This document shows, in pieces, positions 1 through 8,521 of a stretch of 64,000 nt of DNA (position 1 is the first letter of the stretch; the number at the start of each line of letters is the position of its first letter). Where the stretch lies: positions 124,001 to 188,000 of the forward strand of contig NZ_FOBV01000005.1 of assembly GCF_900109935.1 (NCBI RefSeq). The letters run 5' to 3'. The notes under the pieces are model-generated. The model ran no database searches. It saw nothing but the letters and a program-made list of their open reading frames with translations, and had not been told where the DNA came from. This stretch comes from Chryseobacterium taichungense (lineage in GTDB: Bacteria > Bacteroidota > Bacteroidia > Flavobacteriales > Weeksellaceae). The position numbers were made by a program, and so were the translations under genes.

Positions 1-420
1 GATTTCGTAAGCGATCACAAAATAAAAACCATTGTCGATTTACGCGACGGCCTGGTACAGACCGCTTTGAATCCGGAAACAAAAAAACAGGTAAATGCCG
101 AAGAATTTGCAGCCGATAAAATTGCAGGCCTCCATTATTATAACTTACCCACTGACCAGATTCCTCAGGACAGCACGGTACAGAAGTTTTTGAAAATCAT
201 GGATGATCCGGGAAATTATCCTGTTCTTATCCATTGTCATCACGGGGTTGGGCGTTCCCGCTTGTTCAGTTCTATTTACAGAATCGAATATGAAAACTTC
301 ACCAACGAAAAAGCCAGGGAAAATGCCCGTTTGTTCTGGGAATTCGGAACCAATTTTTCAAAAAACTCAGAGAAAGGCATCTATCTTACCCATTATAAGA
401 AAAGAAAAAGAGAGCAGTAA
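1..420 (+). CDS. Dual-specificity/tyrosine phosphatase-like protein (5' partial)
   Basis: The reading frame is open from base 1 (visible start IVDLRDG), so the N-terminus lies outside the window. A TTG at 67 is in frame but would cut through the conserved IVDLRDG strand, so it is not the start. The sequence HCHHGVGRSR around visible residues 78-87 is the HC-x5-R cysteine-phosphatase loop, with Cys as nucleophile and Arg as phosphate ligand. The spacing from IVDLR fits small dual-specificity phosphatases. Substrate unknown; the position before deoD on the same strand suggests no obvious pathway. Family call is fairly safe, cellular role is not. Confidence 0.75.
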   Translation, partial: DFVSDHKIKTIVDLRDGLVQTALNPETKKQVNAEEFAADKIAGLHYYNLPTDQIPQDSTVQKFLKIMDDPGNYPVLIHCHHGVGRSRLFSSIYRIEYENFTNEKARENARLFWEFGTNFSKNSEKGIYLTHYKKRKREQ

Positions 421-817
421 ATCTTAATTTGCTTAACGAGATAAATGAAGTAAAGCCTTTTTAAATTTACCTGAAATATTTCTCCCACAGATTATGGTAA
501 ATGCAGATCTAAATAAAAAAAATCTGCACAATCCGCTCAATCCGCGAGAGCATCTTCACAACAAAGACGATTCCGGATAAAAAGAGACTTCCGCGAAAAT
601 ATATTCTTGTTATTTCCCCACAGGAAATTACATAATACTTAATTTGCTTAATCAAATAAACTTTGTTTATTCTTAGATTTCAACATTAATATATTAAGTT
701 TCTTAAGCCAAAAAAGGAATCAATCCTTAATTCCTTAATGTTTAAAACTTAAAAGTCTTCGTTGCCGAAGCCGCGAAAATATTTTCTTGTTATCTTTGCC
801 ACACTGAAAATAAAGTT
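421..817 (+). other. Gene-free AT-rich gap with dispersed-repeat fragments
   Basis: No convincing ORF. The gap holds two imperfect copies of a phrase starting GCCGCGAAAAT and ending TTCTTGTTAT (about 590-612 and 770-792). It also holds a small palindrome, AATAAAC-TTT-GTTTATT (655-671), inside AT-rich text that recurs at 41338-41392 near the end of another transcription unit. The promoter of deoD closes the gap. It reads as decayed dispersed repeat rather than a gene. Confidence 0.5.
791..798 (+). promoter_or_regulatory. Promoter -7 box of deoD
   Basis: TATCTTTG matches the Bacteroidota sigma-A -7 consensus TAnnTTTG, 19 bases before the deoD ATG. The nearest TTG (762-764) is further upstream than the usual 17-23 spacing, so the -33 element is weak or absent. 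Confidence 0.65.
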
Positions 818-1528
818 ATGAGTATTCACATTAGTGCAAATAAAGGAGATATTGCCAAAGTCGTATTGCAGCCGGGAGATCCACTTCGTGCACAATTTAT
901 CGCCGAAAAATATCTTGAACATGCCGAACTGGTAAGCAAAACGAGAGGCATTTTTTATTATACAGGATTATATAAAGGAAAAGAAATCACCGTTGGCGCC
1001 AGTGGAATGGGCTTTCCGAGCATTGGGATCTATTCTTTCGAATTATTCACAGAATATGAGGTAGACACGATCATCAGAATCGGAACCTGTGGCGCCTACA
1101 GTACCGATCTCAAGCTTTTTGATATTTTAAATGTTGAAAACGCAGCCAGTGAAAGTACCTACGCCAAATATGCCTGGGAAATAGATGATGAAATACTTCC
1201 GCACCAGGGAAATATCTATGACACTATTAATAAGACAGCAGAAGAACTTTCGTTAAAGACAAAAGCCATCAATGTTCACAGCAGCGATATTTTCTACAGG
1301 AAAGATCCTGCGGTACCTGCAATCGCTACAAAATACAACTGCCCCGCGGTAGAAATGGAGGCCTTCGGATTATTTGCCAATGCGAAACACTTAGGCAAAA
1401 ATGCAGCGACGGTTCTTACCGTTACAGATATCATCCCAACGCATGAAAAGATCTCTGCCGACGAAAGGGAAAGAGCGTTGAAACCGATGATGGAGCTTGC
1501 ACTGGAATCTGCTTTGAAAAGTTTGTAA
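818..1528 (+). CDS. deoD: Purine-nucleoside phosphorylase DeoD
   Basis: 236 residues, the normal length for the hexameric trimeric/hexameric-type family. It carries out phosphorolysis of purine (deoxy)nucleosides to base and (deoxy)ribose-1-phosphate in cytosolic purine salvage. Evidence: the N-terminal phosphate-site sequence QPGDPLRAQFIA, a central GASGMGFPSIGIYSFEL segment, RIGTCGAY and, near residue 178, PAVEMEAFGLFA, which carries the nucleoside-binding Met-Glu pair. Start chosen at the ATG just after a good -7 box. A strong hairpin terminator follows, so the gene is probably monocistronic. Confidence 0.93.
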   Translation: MSIHISANKGDIAKVVLQPGDPLRAQFIAEKYLEHAELVSKTRGIFYYTGLYKGKEITVGASGMGFPSIGIYSFELFTEYEVDTIIRIGTCGAYSTDLKLFDILNVENAASESTYAKYAWEIDDEILPHQGNIYDTINKTAEELSLKTKAINVHSSDIFYRKDPAVPAIATKYNCPAVEMEAFGLFANAKHLGKNAATVLTVTDIIPTHEKISADERERALKPMMELALESALKSL

Positions 1529-1564
1529 GACATAGCCGTCGTTACATAAAAATATAAACACACA

Positions 1565-1596
1565 AGAGCTTTACGGATTAGGTAAAGCTCTTTTTG
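1565..1596 (+). terminator. Rho-independent terminator after deoD
   Basis: Ten-base stem AGAGCTTTAC / GTAAAGCTCT (1565-1574 with 1582-1591) around a 7-base loop, followed by a T run, 37 bases after the deoD stop. Confidence 0.85.
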
Positions 1597-1649
1597 TATT
1601 AGAATATCAATTAATCTCAATTTGAACGTAAGGGAAGTTTTGTAACATC

Positions 1650-1790
1650 AATAGGAATGGGCTTTAGCCCATTTTATAATGATTAAAAACCATACAGGCT
1701 TTAGCCAAAACCTATTATAAGTTTCGGCTAAAGCCTGTATTTTGTTCATTATTTGAAATGTCGGGCTAAAGCCCGACGCTATTGAATGTA
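1650..1790. repeat. Dispersed palindromic repeat of the GGGCTTTAGCCC type
   Basis: Contains TGGGCTTTAGCCCA (1659-1672), then GGCTTTAGCC and GGCTAAAGCC arms facing each other, then CGGGCTAAAGCCCG. The same words in the same order occur at 23113-23172. The arrangement suggests a REP-like or decayed mobile palindromic element sitting between transcription units. No ORF lies within it. Confidence 0.6.
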
Positions 1791-1886
1791 ATTCTATCAC
1801 GAACTCAGGTGATATTCTTTTAGATAGATTTATTAAAATAATAAACCAATCAGCATTAAAAAGTTTTATTCTCAAAGAAATAATTA

Positions 1887-1894
1887 TATTTTTG
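1887..1894 (+). promoter_or_regulatory. Promoter -7 box of the MoxR-vWA operon
   Basis: TATTTTTG fits TAnnTTTG and ends 7 bases before the ATG at 1902, giving an almost leaderless transcript for the first gene. Confidence 0.55.
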
Positions 1895-1901
1895 TTACAT
1901 C

Positions 1902-2540
1902 ATGAAAGCCCAATCGCCGTTTTTAGACACTTTATTTCTGCTTCGACAAGAAGAATGCATCACTATTTTCACAGACCTTCAGGAAATTTCCCGGAAAGAA
2001 GAACATGATGCCGCCGAATATCTGGAAACTGAGTTTGAAAAAGAACGGCTGGAGTTTTTATCCGATACCATCAGTTATGACAAAGAAGCTGCAATCTGGG
2101 CTGCAAAAGTTTTGTATCACAGTGCCCAGCTGTATTTAATAAGAGAAAATACGGCAAAGGATTTAAACAAATTAATTCCGCCTTTCAATGGAAAGAGAGA
2201 TGTTTCAGCCATCTTATCTGCAGATTTATCCTTACGATTTGTACCGCAGATCATTCTGGCTTTGCAACGGGCCGATCCCGAAGATCGTTTGATTAAATTA
2301 CTGGAAAATATTTTAATACGCTTCCATTATTCAGCAGTCGGATTTGATCTCGAACTGGGAAACATCAGCTGGGAAGAAGAATTAAAAGACAACACCTACC
2401 GAAAGCTATATCTGGAAAAAATCGTCGAAAAAAAATCCTATCAGCTCGCTGAAATTCCTTATATCAACAAGTTGTTGATTTCTGAATTTGGTTTACATAA
2501 AGATGTGTTTTGGAGAGAATTAAAAATAATAAACAATTAA
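1902..2540 (+). CDS. Unknown helical protein heading the MoxR-vWA locus
   Basis: 212 residues with no signal peptide or membrane segment. It is rich in alternating charged and hydrophobic positions, suggesting an all-alpha fold, with Trp residues in the second half (SWEEEL, VFWRELK). I do not recognise a domain by sequence. It is the first gene of the locus, 81 bases before the MoxR ATPase, and the following five genes overlap. This position suits one of the small accessory (bpX-type) families of MoxR-vWA-propeller systems, but that is inferred from context only. Confidence 0.7.
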   Translation: MKAQSPFLDTLFLLRQEECITIFTDLQEISRKEEHDAAEYLETEFEKERLEFLSDTISYDKEAAIWAAKVLYHSAQLYLIRENTAKDLNKLIPPFNGKRDVSAILSADLSLRFVPQIILALQRADPEDRLIKLLENILIRFHYSAVGFDLELGNISWEEELKDNTYRKLYLEKIVEKKSYQLAEIPYINKLLISEFGLHKDVFWRELKIINN

Positions 2541-2621
2541 AAAAGTACAATAAAAAGCCTGTTGTGAATTTTGAATCCTTATACAAAATCTCTTACAACA
2601 GATAATAAAATATAATAATCA

Positions 2622-3755
2622 ATGACTCAGAATATAGAAAAATTAAACAAGGTTCTGACATACGTTAAAGATACCTTTGTCGGAAAAGATAACGTCATCG
2701 ATCTTTTGGGAATCTGCCTGCTGGCAAGGGAAAATGCCTTTTTGTATGGCCCTCCGGGAACCGCAAAATCAGCGATGGTAAGAACATTAGCAAAAACTGT
2801 AAAAGACGGTAAAAACTTCGAATATCTTCTGACCCGCTTCACCGAACCGAATGAGATTTTCGGCCCCTTCGATATCAGGAAATTAAAAGAAGGTGAATTG
2901 CTAACCAATACCGAAGGCATGATGCCCGAAGCATCCATGGTTTTTCTGGACGAAATCTTCAATGCCAATTCTGCCATTCTGAATTCCTTATTAATGGCTT
3001 TAAATGAAAAGATCTTTAAAAGAGGAAAGGAAACCAGGCATCTTCCGGCGCTTATGTTCGTCGGTGCCAGCAATGTCCTTCCCGAAGATGAAGCGCTGAA
3101 TGCGTTGTTTGACCGTTTTCTCATCAGAATCAATGTCGATTATGTAAATCCGGAGCTTCTTCATCAGGTGCTTCTGGCCGGAAGAAAGCTCGAAAATAAT
3201 ACCGAAACGGAAATGCCGGAAATCCTTTCCCATGAGATCAGAGAACTACAAAATCTTTGTAAAACGATAGATCTGAAGCCGATTTATGAAGTGTACCTCA
3301 ACACGATCATCAGCCTCCGCAATACAGGAATTGCCATATCTGACCGAAGAGCCGTAAAGATGCAGAATCTTATCGCTGCAAGCGCCCTGATCTGCGGGAG
3401 AGATGAGGCTGTTATTTCAGATCTTTGGGTATTGAAACATATCTGGGATACAGAAGAGCAGATCGAAATCCTGGAAGGCATCATCAACAGGACCATCGAA
3501 AAAGACGATCATCCGAAAGCCCATCCACAGGCACTTCAGAATAAAACTCCGGATCCCGAAGAGGTCATGAAAGACGTACAGATTCTCGTGGAGAAGTGGA
3601 ATAGCGGAACACTGAGCTTTGAAGAACAGAATGTGATCAAAGATAAACTGAGATATCTTCAGACCCGCTGCGACTGGATTAGAAATCCTGAACAGAAACA
3701 GTATATTCAACAGGAAATTGAAAGTCTATGGCAAAAGATCCTTCAGAGCATATAA
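2622..3755 (+). CDS. MoxR/RavA-type AAA+ ATPase
   Basis: 377 residues. Walker A is GPPGTAKS (residues 43-50), Walker B is VFLDEIF (107-113), a sensor-1 region FVGASN follows near 148, and DRFLIR near 165 supplies the probable arginine finger. This order and the N-terminal VGKDNVIDLL are typical of MoxR-family ATPases, which remodel partner complexes together with vWA proteins. The C-terminal ~130 residues are helical, as in RavA-like members. The 3' end overlaps the next gene by 28 bases, so translation is probably coupled. The partner is most likely the vWA protein two genes down. Confidence 0.9.
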   Translation: MTQNIEKLNKVLTYVKDTFVGKDNVIDLLGICLLARENAFLYGPPGTAKSAMVRTLAKTVKDGKNFEYLLTRFTEPNEIFGPFDIRKLKEGELLTNTEGMMPEASMVFLDEIFNANSAILNSLLMALNEKIFKRGKETRHLPALMFVGASNVLPEDEALNALFDRFLIRINVDYVNPELLHQVLLAGRKLENNTETEMPEILSHEIRELQNLCKTIDLKPIYEVYLNTIISLRNTGIAISDRRAVKMQNLIAASALICGRDEAVISDLWVLKHIWDTEEQIEILEGIINRTIEKDDHPKAHPQALQNKTPDPEEVMKDVQILVEKWNSGTLSFEEQNVIKDKLRYLQTRCDWIRNPEQKQYIQQEIESLWQKILQSI

Positions 3756-4471
3756 AAGAATTCTGGGCCGAAATCCCTCGCCCGAATGAAGAATATTTAG
3801 GTTCGATCCGCGACTGGAGCAATCTTCAGGTTGCATTGGATGATGAAATGATCTGGCTTAAAGGCTTTACGGCTGAGCAGGCTGTTTCACCCGAAATCCA
3901 GCAGCTGCCTAATTTTATATTGTACGAACTGCGGGACGGATTGCTGTTTCGCAAAAATGCTTTGGTTCCCAGTAAAAAAATAAGATCAGCATTACTTTGG
4001 ACGCCTATTGACAAAGCCTTACGACTTACATTCCCGGTTTCCAACAACAATTTTTTCGGAATTGATGAAAAAGTTGAGGTCAAATTAAAAGCCGGTGAAG
4101 ATGAGAAACCTGTTGTTGCTTTAGTAAGTTCAATTGATGAAATAAAAGACAGCCTGATTGCTTTACCCAAATTTAAGCTCGAAAAACTGGATTGGATTAT
4201 CATTGATGATAAAGCGCTTTTTCTGGGAACACCATTACTAAGCCTTCCCGGAAAAACGTACTGGACAAAGGATGATCATCTCATTCCGGCAGGTTTTGAT
4301 TTTGAATTTAAAAATCTGAGTTCTTTACTGCAAAGAAAATATAATGCGAACCGCGACCATTGGCTTTTATGGAGTGAAAACGGCAGCTTTTTTCCTGTTC
4401 TTAAAAGTGATTTCCGGAAGTTATCTGTAAGTTCGTTCCGTCTCACCGAAAAAGCAAAAGAATGGATGTAA
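3728..4471 (+). CDS. Unknown accessory protein of the MoxR-vWA locus
   Basis: 247 residues, no signal peptide or transmembrane segment. The N-terminal third is mixed charged and hydrophobic (PRPNEEYLG, IRDWSNLQ) and the rest is beta-rich. It contains WLLWSENGSFFPVL near the end, the kind of short hydrophobic strand run seen in propeller-like or sandwich folds. It begins inside the MoxR gene and ends inside the vWA gene (10-base overlap), so it belongs to the same complex by position. It probably corresponds to a bpX-type family of these ternary systems. No catalytic motif seen. Confidence 0.75.
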   Translation: MAKDPSEHIKEFWAEIPRPNEEYLGSIRDWSNLQVALDDEMIWLKGFTAEQAVSPEIQQLPNFILYELRDGLLFRKNALVPSKKIRSALLWTPIDKALRLTFPVSNNNFFGIDEKVEVKLKAGEDEKPVVALVSSIDEIKDSLIALPKFKLEKLDWIIIDDKALFLGTPLLSLPGKTYWTKDDHLIPAGFDFEFKNLSSLLQRKYNANRDHWLLWSENGSFFPVLKSDFRKLSVSSFRLTEKAKEWM

Positions 4472-6861
4472 GAGAATATTTCCGGTCTTACGAGAATTAT
4501 TTCTGGGAGTGGACGACCGATGAGGATGTTCACGATGACTCCGGCTACCATGAAAACAACCTCATCGTAATTCCGAATGTAGGATCTCTTGCGTACAGGG
4601 CGTATGTCATGGGTATTCTCAAAGAATTAAAAGGCCAGGGACTGCCGCCGTTCGGTTCATTGTTGCTCGTACTCTACGCAATTCAGGACGGGCATCTAAA
4701 CATGGATGGGATATTTTTCTATATCAGAAAATACAAAAATGCATTTCCGGGAACAGATATGGAGAATGACGTCTATGATGCGCAAAGCTTTTTAAAGAAT
4801 CTGATGCATCTCGGGAATTCGTTAAAAAGATCCGCCAATAAAATTATTCTGTTAAGAACAATTTTCAGTTATGCTCCCATCCGGATATCCCCGGAATATT
4901 CTGAAGGAATTATCCGGAAGTTTGAGCGTAATCCTCATTCTATTGCTGAATGTGCTGTTAAAGAAAAGCTGAACGTAACGGTCTTTGGAAACGATATTGA
5001 AACACTCGCTTATCTCTATAACGAGTTCCCTACCACGGAGTCTATCATCAATGCCATGAAAGATGAGATTGGTCTTCCTGATTTAAAAGAAGAAGTCCTG
5101 GAAGAGGAAACGACCATCGAAAATGGGGCGGAATTTATTGAAGAACTGACCGAAGAGCCGAAAACGTTTCAGGTCGGAAGCCTCATCAAAAGAATCTGGA
5201 GCGGACTGAAAATCCCAATGCGTCATCTCTCACCGGGAGATCAGCCCATCGGTGGGATTTCTGATATGACTAATAAAGGCGAACTTCACAGAATGCTGTT
5301 GTCGGAATTTGCTCATGATGATGAAATCTTTATGAATCGTATCGCCAACAATGAAGCATTGTATATCCAGAGGGAAATTCCGCCTGAAGAAAATATCTTT
5401 GAAAGGATCATCCTGATCGATACTTCCCTGAAAAACTGGGGAACTCCGAAAGTATTGGCTTTTGCTTCTGCCATTGCCGTTATCAAACATCCGAAGGCGC
5501 ATTCCGAATGTAAAGTTTTTGCCCTGGGAGAGCACACTATCCCCTTATCACTGAATAAAGTGGAAGATGTCATTGACAACCTGAATTTCGTGAGCCCTGT
5601 TCTGGAAGTTTCAAAAGCGCTGGAAAAGTTTTTTAATGAAGAACATACGAGTAAGGATCTGGAAGTCTTTTTTATTACTCATGAGGATAATATAAAAAAT
5701 CAACATCTTCAGAAAGTTATTAATGAGAATCGTGACCGGCTCAAGTTTCTGGTTACAACTTCTGCTAGCGGTGAGCTGAACTTCTTTAAACATCAGAAAG
5801 GAATCAGAAAACATATTCAGAAAATTGTGCTTCCCCTGAAAGAATTATGGGCTAATCCGCCTTCAAAAAAGAGAAAAAGATCCAATAATGTTTCAGAACA
5901 GGGCGTTAAAACGGAGGTGCCTAAAAATTATCCCCTTCTTTTCCCGGCTCCCAAACAGCAGATTGCTACTTTTCTTTATGAGGGCGAATTCTTTATTTTG
6001 AGCAGTAAAAAGCAATTGCTGAGGACACATCTTACGGATAACTACTATAATAAAGGGTATTATGGAAGCTACTGGACCCATCGGGGTTGTGAAGTGCTGT
6101 ATGAAAATATTTCCGTTAAAGATCAGGGACAATTTGCTCTGGCAAAAAACAAGCAACAGCAATTTATCTTGTGCCAGTATCAGCCTGCCAAGAATTTGAT
6201 CTCAAAACTCAACATCGAAACGAAAGAATATTCGGAGCTCAATGTCGCAGGATTTGATATTCCTGCCAACGTAGAGTTGGTGTACTTTGATAAACATTTT
6301 TATCTGCACGAAGAACGACTGGATGAAATCTTTGGGATGACAGTAGAAGGAGAAGTTTCCATGGAATTGGTACCCAATGATGCAGAAATCGCTAAAAACT
6401 TCGGAAAAGTACAGATTGAACTGGATAAGCTGAAGTTTAATAAATTTAAAATATTAAGCAATTTCACTTTAGTAGGAATCAATAATGAGCATAATCTCGT
6501 TTTTTCTAAAAGCGAGCTGAAAAATTATGGAGGTACGCTTTATCTCATGAAAAATAAATTGCCGATTATCATTAAGGCAAATCAGATTAAAAATAAATTT
6601 ACTTTTTCTGAAGGAAGTGAGATTATTACAGATTCAAGAGGCATAATTACATTCAAAAGCATTAATGCCAATATTCCGGTGTTTTATATGCCTTCTCTGG
6701 AATATCGCGCTGCCGCATTGGCTTCGGATACCGAATTTAGTGGTGCAGAATATTATCTGCCGCAGCATACATTGCTTAAAGTAAAAGAAATGCCGGAAAT
6801 GTATGAAGATTACCTGAAAAGATTTATCCATCAAATACTGGAATATGGAACTGAAGATTAA
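4462..6861 (+). CDS. vWA-like protein with C-terminal propeller-like region
   Basis: 799 residues. Residues 1-230 are helical and unassigned. Around 313-325, ERIILIDTS followed by KNW looks like the first strand and metal-site (MIDAS) loop of a vWA fold, although the classical DxSxS reads D-T-S-L-K and may not bind metal. Strands and helices continue to about 460. A Lys/Arg-rich linker (SKKRKRS) leads to ~310 residues of repeated short strands such as GEFFILSSKK, FILCQYQP and KFKILSNFTLVG, consistent with a beta-propeller. Coupled by overlap to the genes on both sides. Family knowledge: vWA plus propeller with MoxR defines the ternary system; a recognition role for the propeller is inference. 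Confidence 0.8.
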   Translation: MDVREYFRSYENYFWEWTTDEDVHDDSGYHENNLIVIPNVGSLAYRAYVMGILKELKGQGLPPFGSLLLVLYAIQDGHLNMDGIFFYIRKYKNAFPGTDMENDVYDAQSFLKNLMHLGNSLKRSANKIILLRTIFSYAPIRISPEYSEGIIRKFERNPHSIAECAVKEKLNVTVFGNDIETLAYLYNEFPTTESIINAMKDEIGLPDLKEEVLEEETTIENGAEFIEELTEEPKTFQVGSLIKRIWSGLKIPMRHLSPGDQPIGGISDMTNKGELHRMLLSEFAHDDEIFMNRIANNEALYIQREIPPEENIFERIILIDTSLKNWGTPKVLAFASAIAVIKHPKAHSECKVFALGEHTIPLSLNKVEDVIDNLNFVSPVLEVSKALEKFFNEEHTSKDLEVFFITHEDNIKNQHLQKVINENRDRLKFLVTTSASGELNFFKHQKGIRKHIQKIVLPLKELWANPPSKKRKRSNNVSEQGVKTEVPKNYPLLFPAPKQQIATFLYEGEFFILSSKKQLLRTHLTDNYYNKGYYGSYWTHRGCEVLYENISVKDQGQFALAKNKQQQFILCQYQPAKNLISKLNIETKEYSELNVAGFDIPANVELVYFDKHFYLHEERLDEIFGMTVEGEVSMELVPNDAEIAKNFGKVQIELDKLKFNKFKILSNFTLVGINNEHNLVFSKSELKNYGGTLYLMKNKLPIIIKANQIKNKFTFSEGSEIITDSRGIITFKSINANIPVFYMPSLEYRAAALASDTEFSGAEYYLPQHTLLKVKEMPEMYEDYLKRFIHQILEYGTED

Positions 6862-8521
6862 GCCTTTTCCGAAAAATAATTACCCAAAAACAGGGGTGCT
6901 GATCAGGAGCGCCTCGCCACGGGTATGGCTGCAGGAAATGGAATTGCTGGATATTGATCTTAATGCAGTGCAGTCATTTGCGGTACCTTCGCAGCAACCG
7001 AATGTTTTATACGGATGTCTGCTGGTTTTTACTCATAATGCTCCCGCTGATATCGGGCAGCACAGATACTTTCAATGCTTCAGTAAGCGGTTGTTCATTC
7101 CGGAAAATACCGATTTCTATCCTAAGCTTATTGCTGAGGATTGGAAATATCAGGACGCTCAATATATCATTATGCATCCGGACTTCGGGCTTGTAAAATT
7201 AACGGAAGAGATTGATTGGATAACCGTTTTGCAGGATTCTCCTAAAACAGAATCAATCATCAGAAAACCGTTAAACGGAATAAGCATTCCACAAAAAATC
7301 CGGAGCTTTCAGGTACATATGAATGACGACGATTTGCTGGAACAGTTGATGAATCCTCAAACGGATGAAGAATGGATGAAAAATCTTCCTTTTGACCTGG
7401 AAAAAGTAAAGGCTGGAAATCTGGAAGAAATTGAAAAATATATTGCTTACATTACCAGATATCCTGAACGGGCGGTTTATTTTGGCATTCCGCTGGATAT
7501 TCACAGTGCTTCGAGAGGAGGTTGGGGAGATTTTAATTTTGATTTCGGCATGTTCGGGATGGGCGGCGATCCTATCAGTGGGGATAAGCAATCTCAAAAT
7601 TCATCTAAAAAATCGAAAGATTCGTGGAAAGTATTAATCGGATTTATAGTGCTTGTTGTTATTATCATTTTTGTCTTAGATTCAAAGAAAAACAATCCTG
7701 AGGAACCTACAGTCTCTCAGGTCTCAACAGATCTTTACAATCATCATGCTGTTGAGACGGCACCAGAAAACAAGCTTGCTTTTGAATCCGGAGTTACCAA
7801 AATTGACATGGTGATCGATTCTTTGTACGGAAAAGAAAGAAGACAGCTGATACAGGAATATGAACAGGTGAATGGAACCGGAGATGTAATTCTGTGGAAA
7901 ATTGAAGAGTACAGGCTAAAAGAGAAAAAATCCAGGGATTCCTTAAAGAATGTTTATCTTAAAAAAACAGAAGATCTGGTGAGGCTTAAAACGCAAGGCT
8001 ATCACACGAAGATCCTCGATTCGATAAGGAAAGATCCCGCCAATACGATGTCAAAAGTCTCACAGAAACTTATGGCTGATGATATTGTGGAAATGAGAAG
8101 AAGAACAATTTATGATTCTTTATCCAGAGTTTACGGCACCTCTCGTACAACAGATCCAATGGTTGTTTTCAATAAAGATTCCGGAGGGAAAGCTTCTTAC
8201 ATAAACGTAGATGATGTTGAAAGAAAAGAAACTTCCATTTCAGAAATTACCTGGATGATTCTGGCGATAATCGGGTTGGTAGCAGGGTATTCTTATTTTG
8301 TAAGGAAAAAGCCATTGTATATGGGCGGTGAATATGTTTCAGAAGGAATAAAAATGATTCTTATTATGATATTGGCGGCCGCATTGCTGTATATTTTCTA
8401 TCCGTTGATCCAAACATTTGGCTACAATTGGCTGGTATGGCTGCTGATCATCGGTGTTATTGTACTACTGTACAGATTATTCAGTGAGGATATGGACATT
8501 TTAAAATCAGGAAAGAAATGA
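6845..8521 (+). CDS. Multi-pass membrane protein with N-terminal soluble domain, MoxR-vWA locus
   Basis: 558 residues. About 225 soluble residues come first, then a Gly/Phe-rich patch (FNFDFGMFGMGG), a transmembrane segment near 260-280, a ~185-residue Lys/Glu-rich helical region that could be coiled coil, and three C-terminal transmembrane helices at roughly 468-487, 503-518 and 527-545. There is no signal peptide at the start. It overlaps the vWA gene by 17 bases and the next gene by 4 (ATGA). It most likely anchors the ATPase-vWA machinery at the inner membrane; the N-terminal domain may be another bpX-type module. Confidence 0.75.
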   Translation: MELKIKPFPKNNYPKTGVLIRSASPRVWLQEMELLDIDLNAVQSFAVPSQQPNVLYGCLLVFTHNAPADIGQHRYFQCFSKRLFIPENTDFYPKLIAEDWKYQDAQYIIMHPDFGLVKLTEEIDWITVLQDSPKTESIIRKPLNGISIPQKIRSFQVHMNDDDLLEQLMNPQTDEEWMKNLPFDLEKVKAGNLEEIEKYIAYITRYPERAVYFGIPLDIHSASRGGWGDFNFDFGMFGMGGDPISGDKQSQNSSKKSKDSWKVLIGFIVLVVIIIFVLDSKKNNPEEPTVSQVSTDLYNHHAVETAPENKLAFESGVTKIDMVIDSLYGKERRQLIQEYEQVNGTGDVILWKIEEYRLKEKKSRDSLKNVYLKKTEDLVRLKTQGYHTKILDSIRKDPANTMSKVSQKLMADDIVEMRRRTIYDSLSRVYGTSRTTDPMVVFNKDSGGKASYINVDDVERKETSISEITWMILAIIGLVAGYSYFVRKKPLYMGGEYVSEGIKMILIMILAAALLYIFYPLIQTFGYNWLVWLLIIGVIVLLYRLFSEDMDILKSGKK

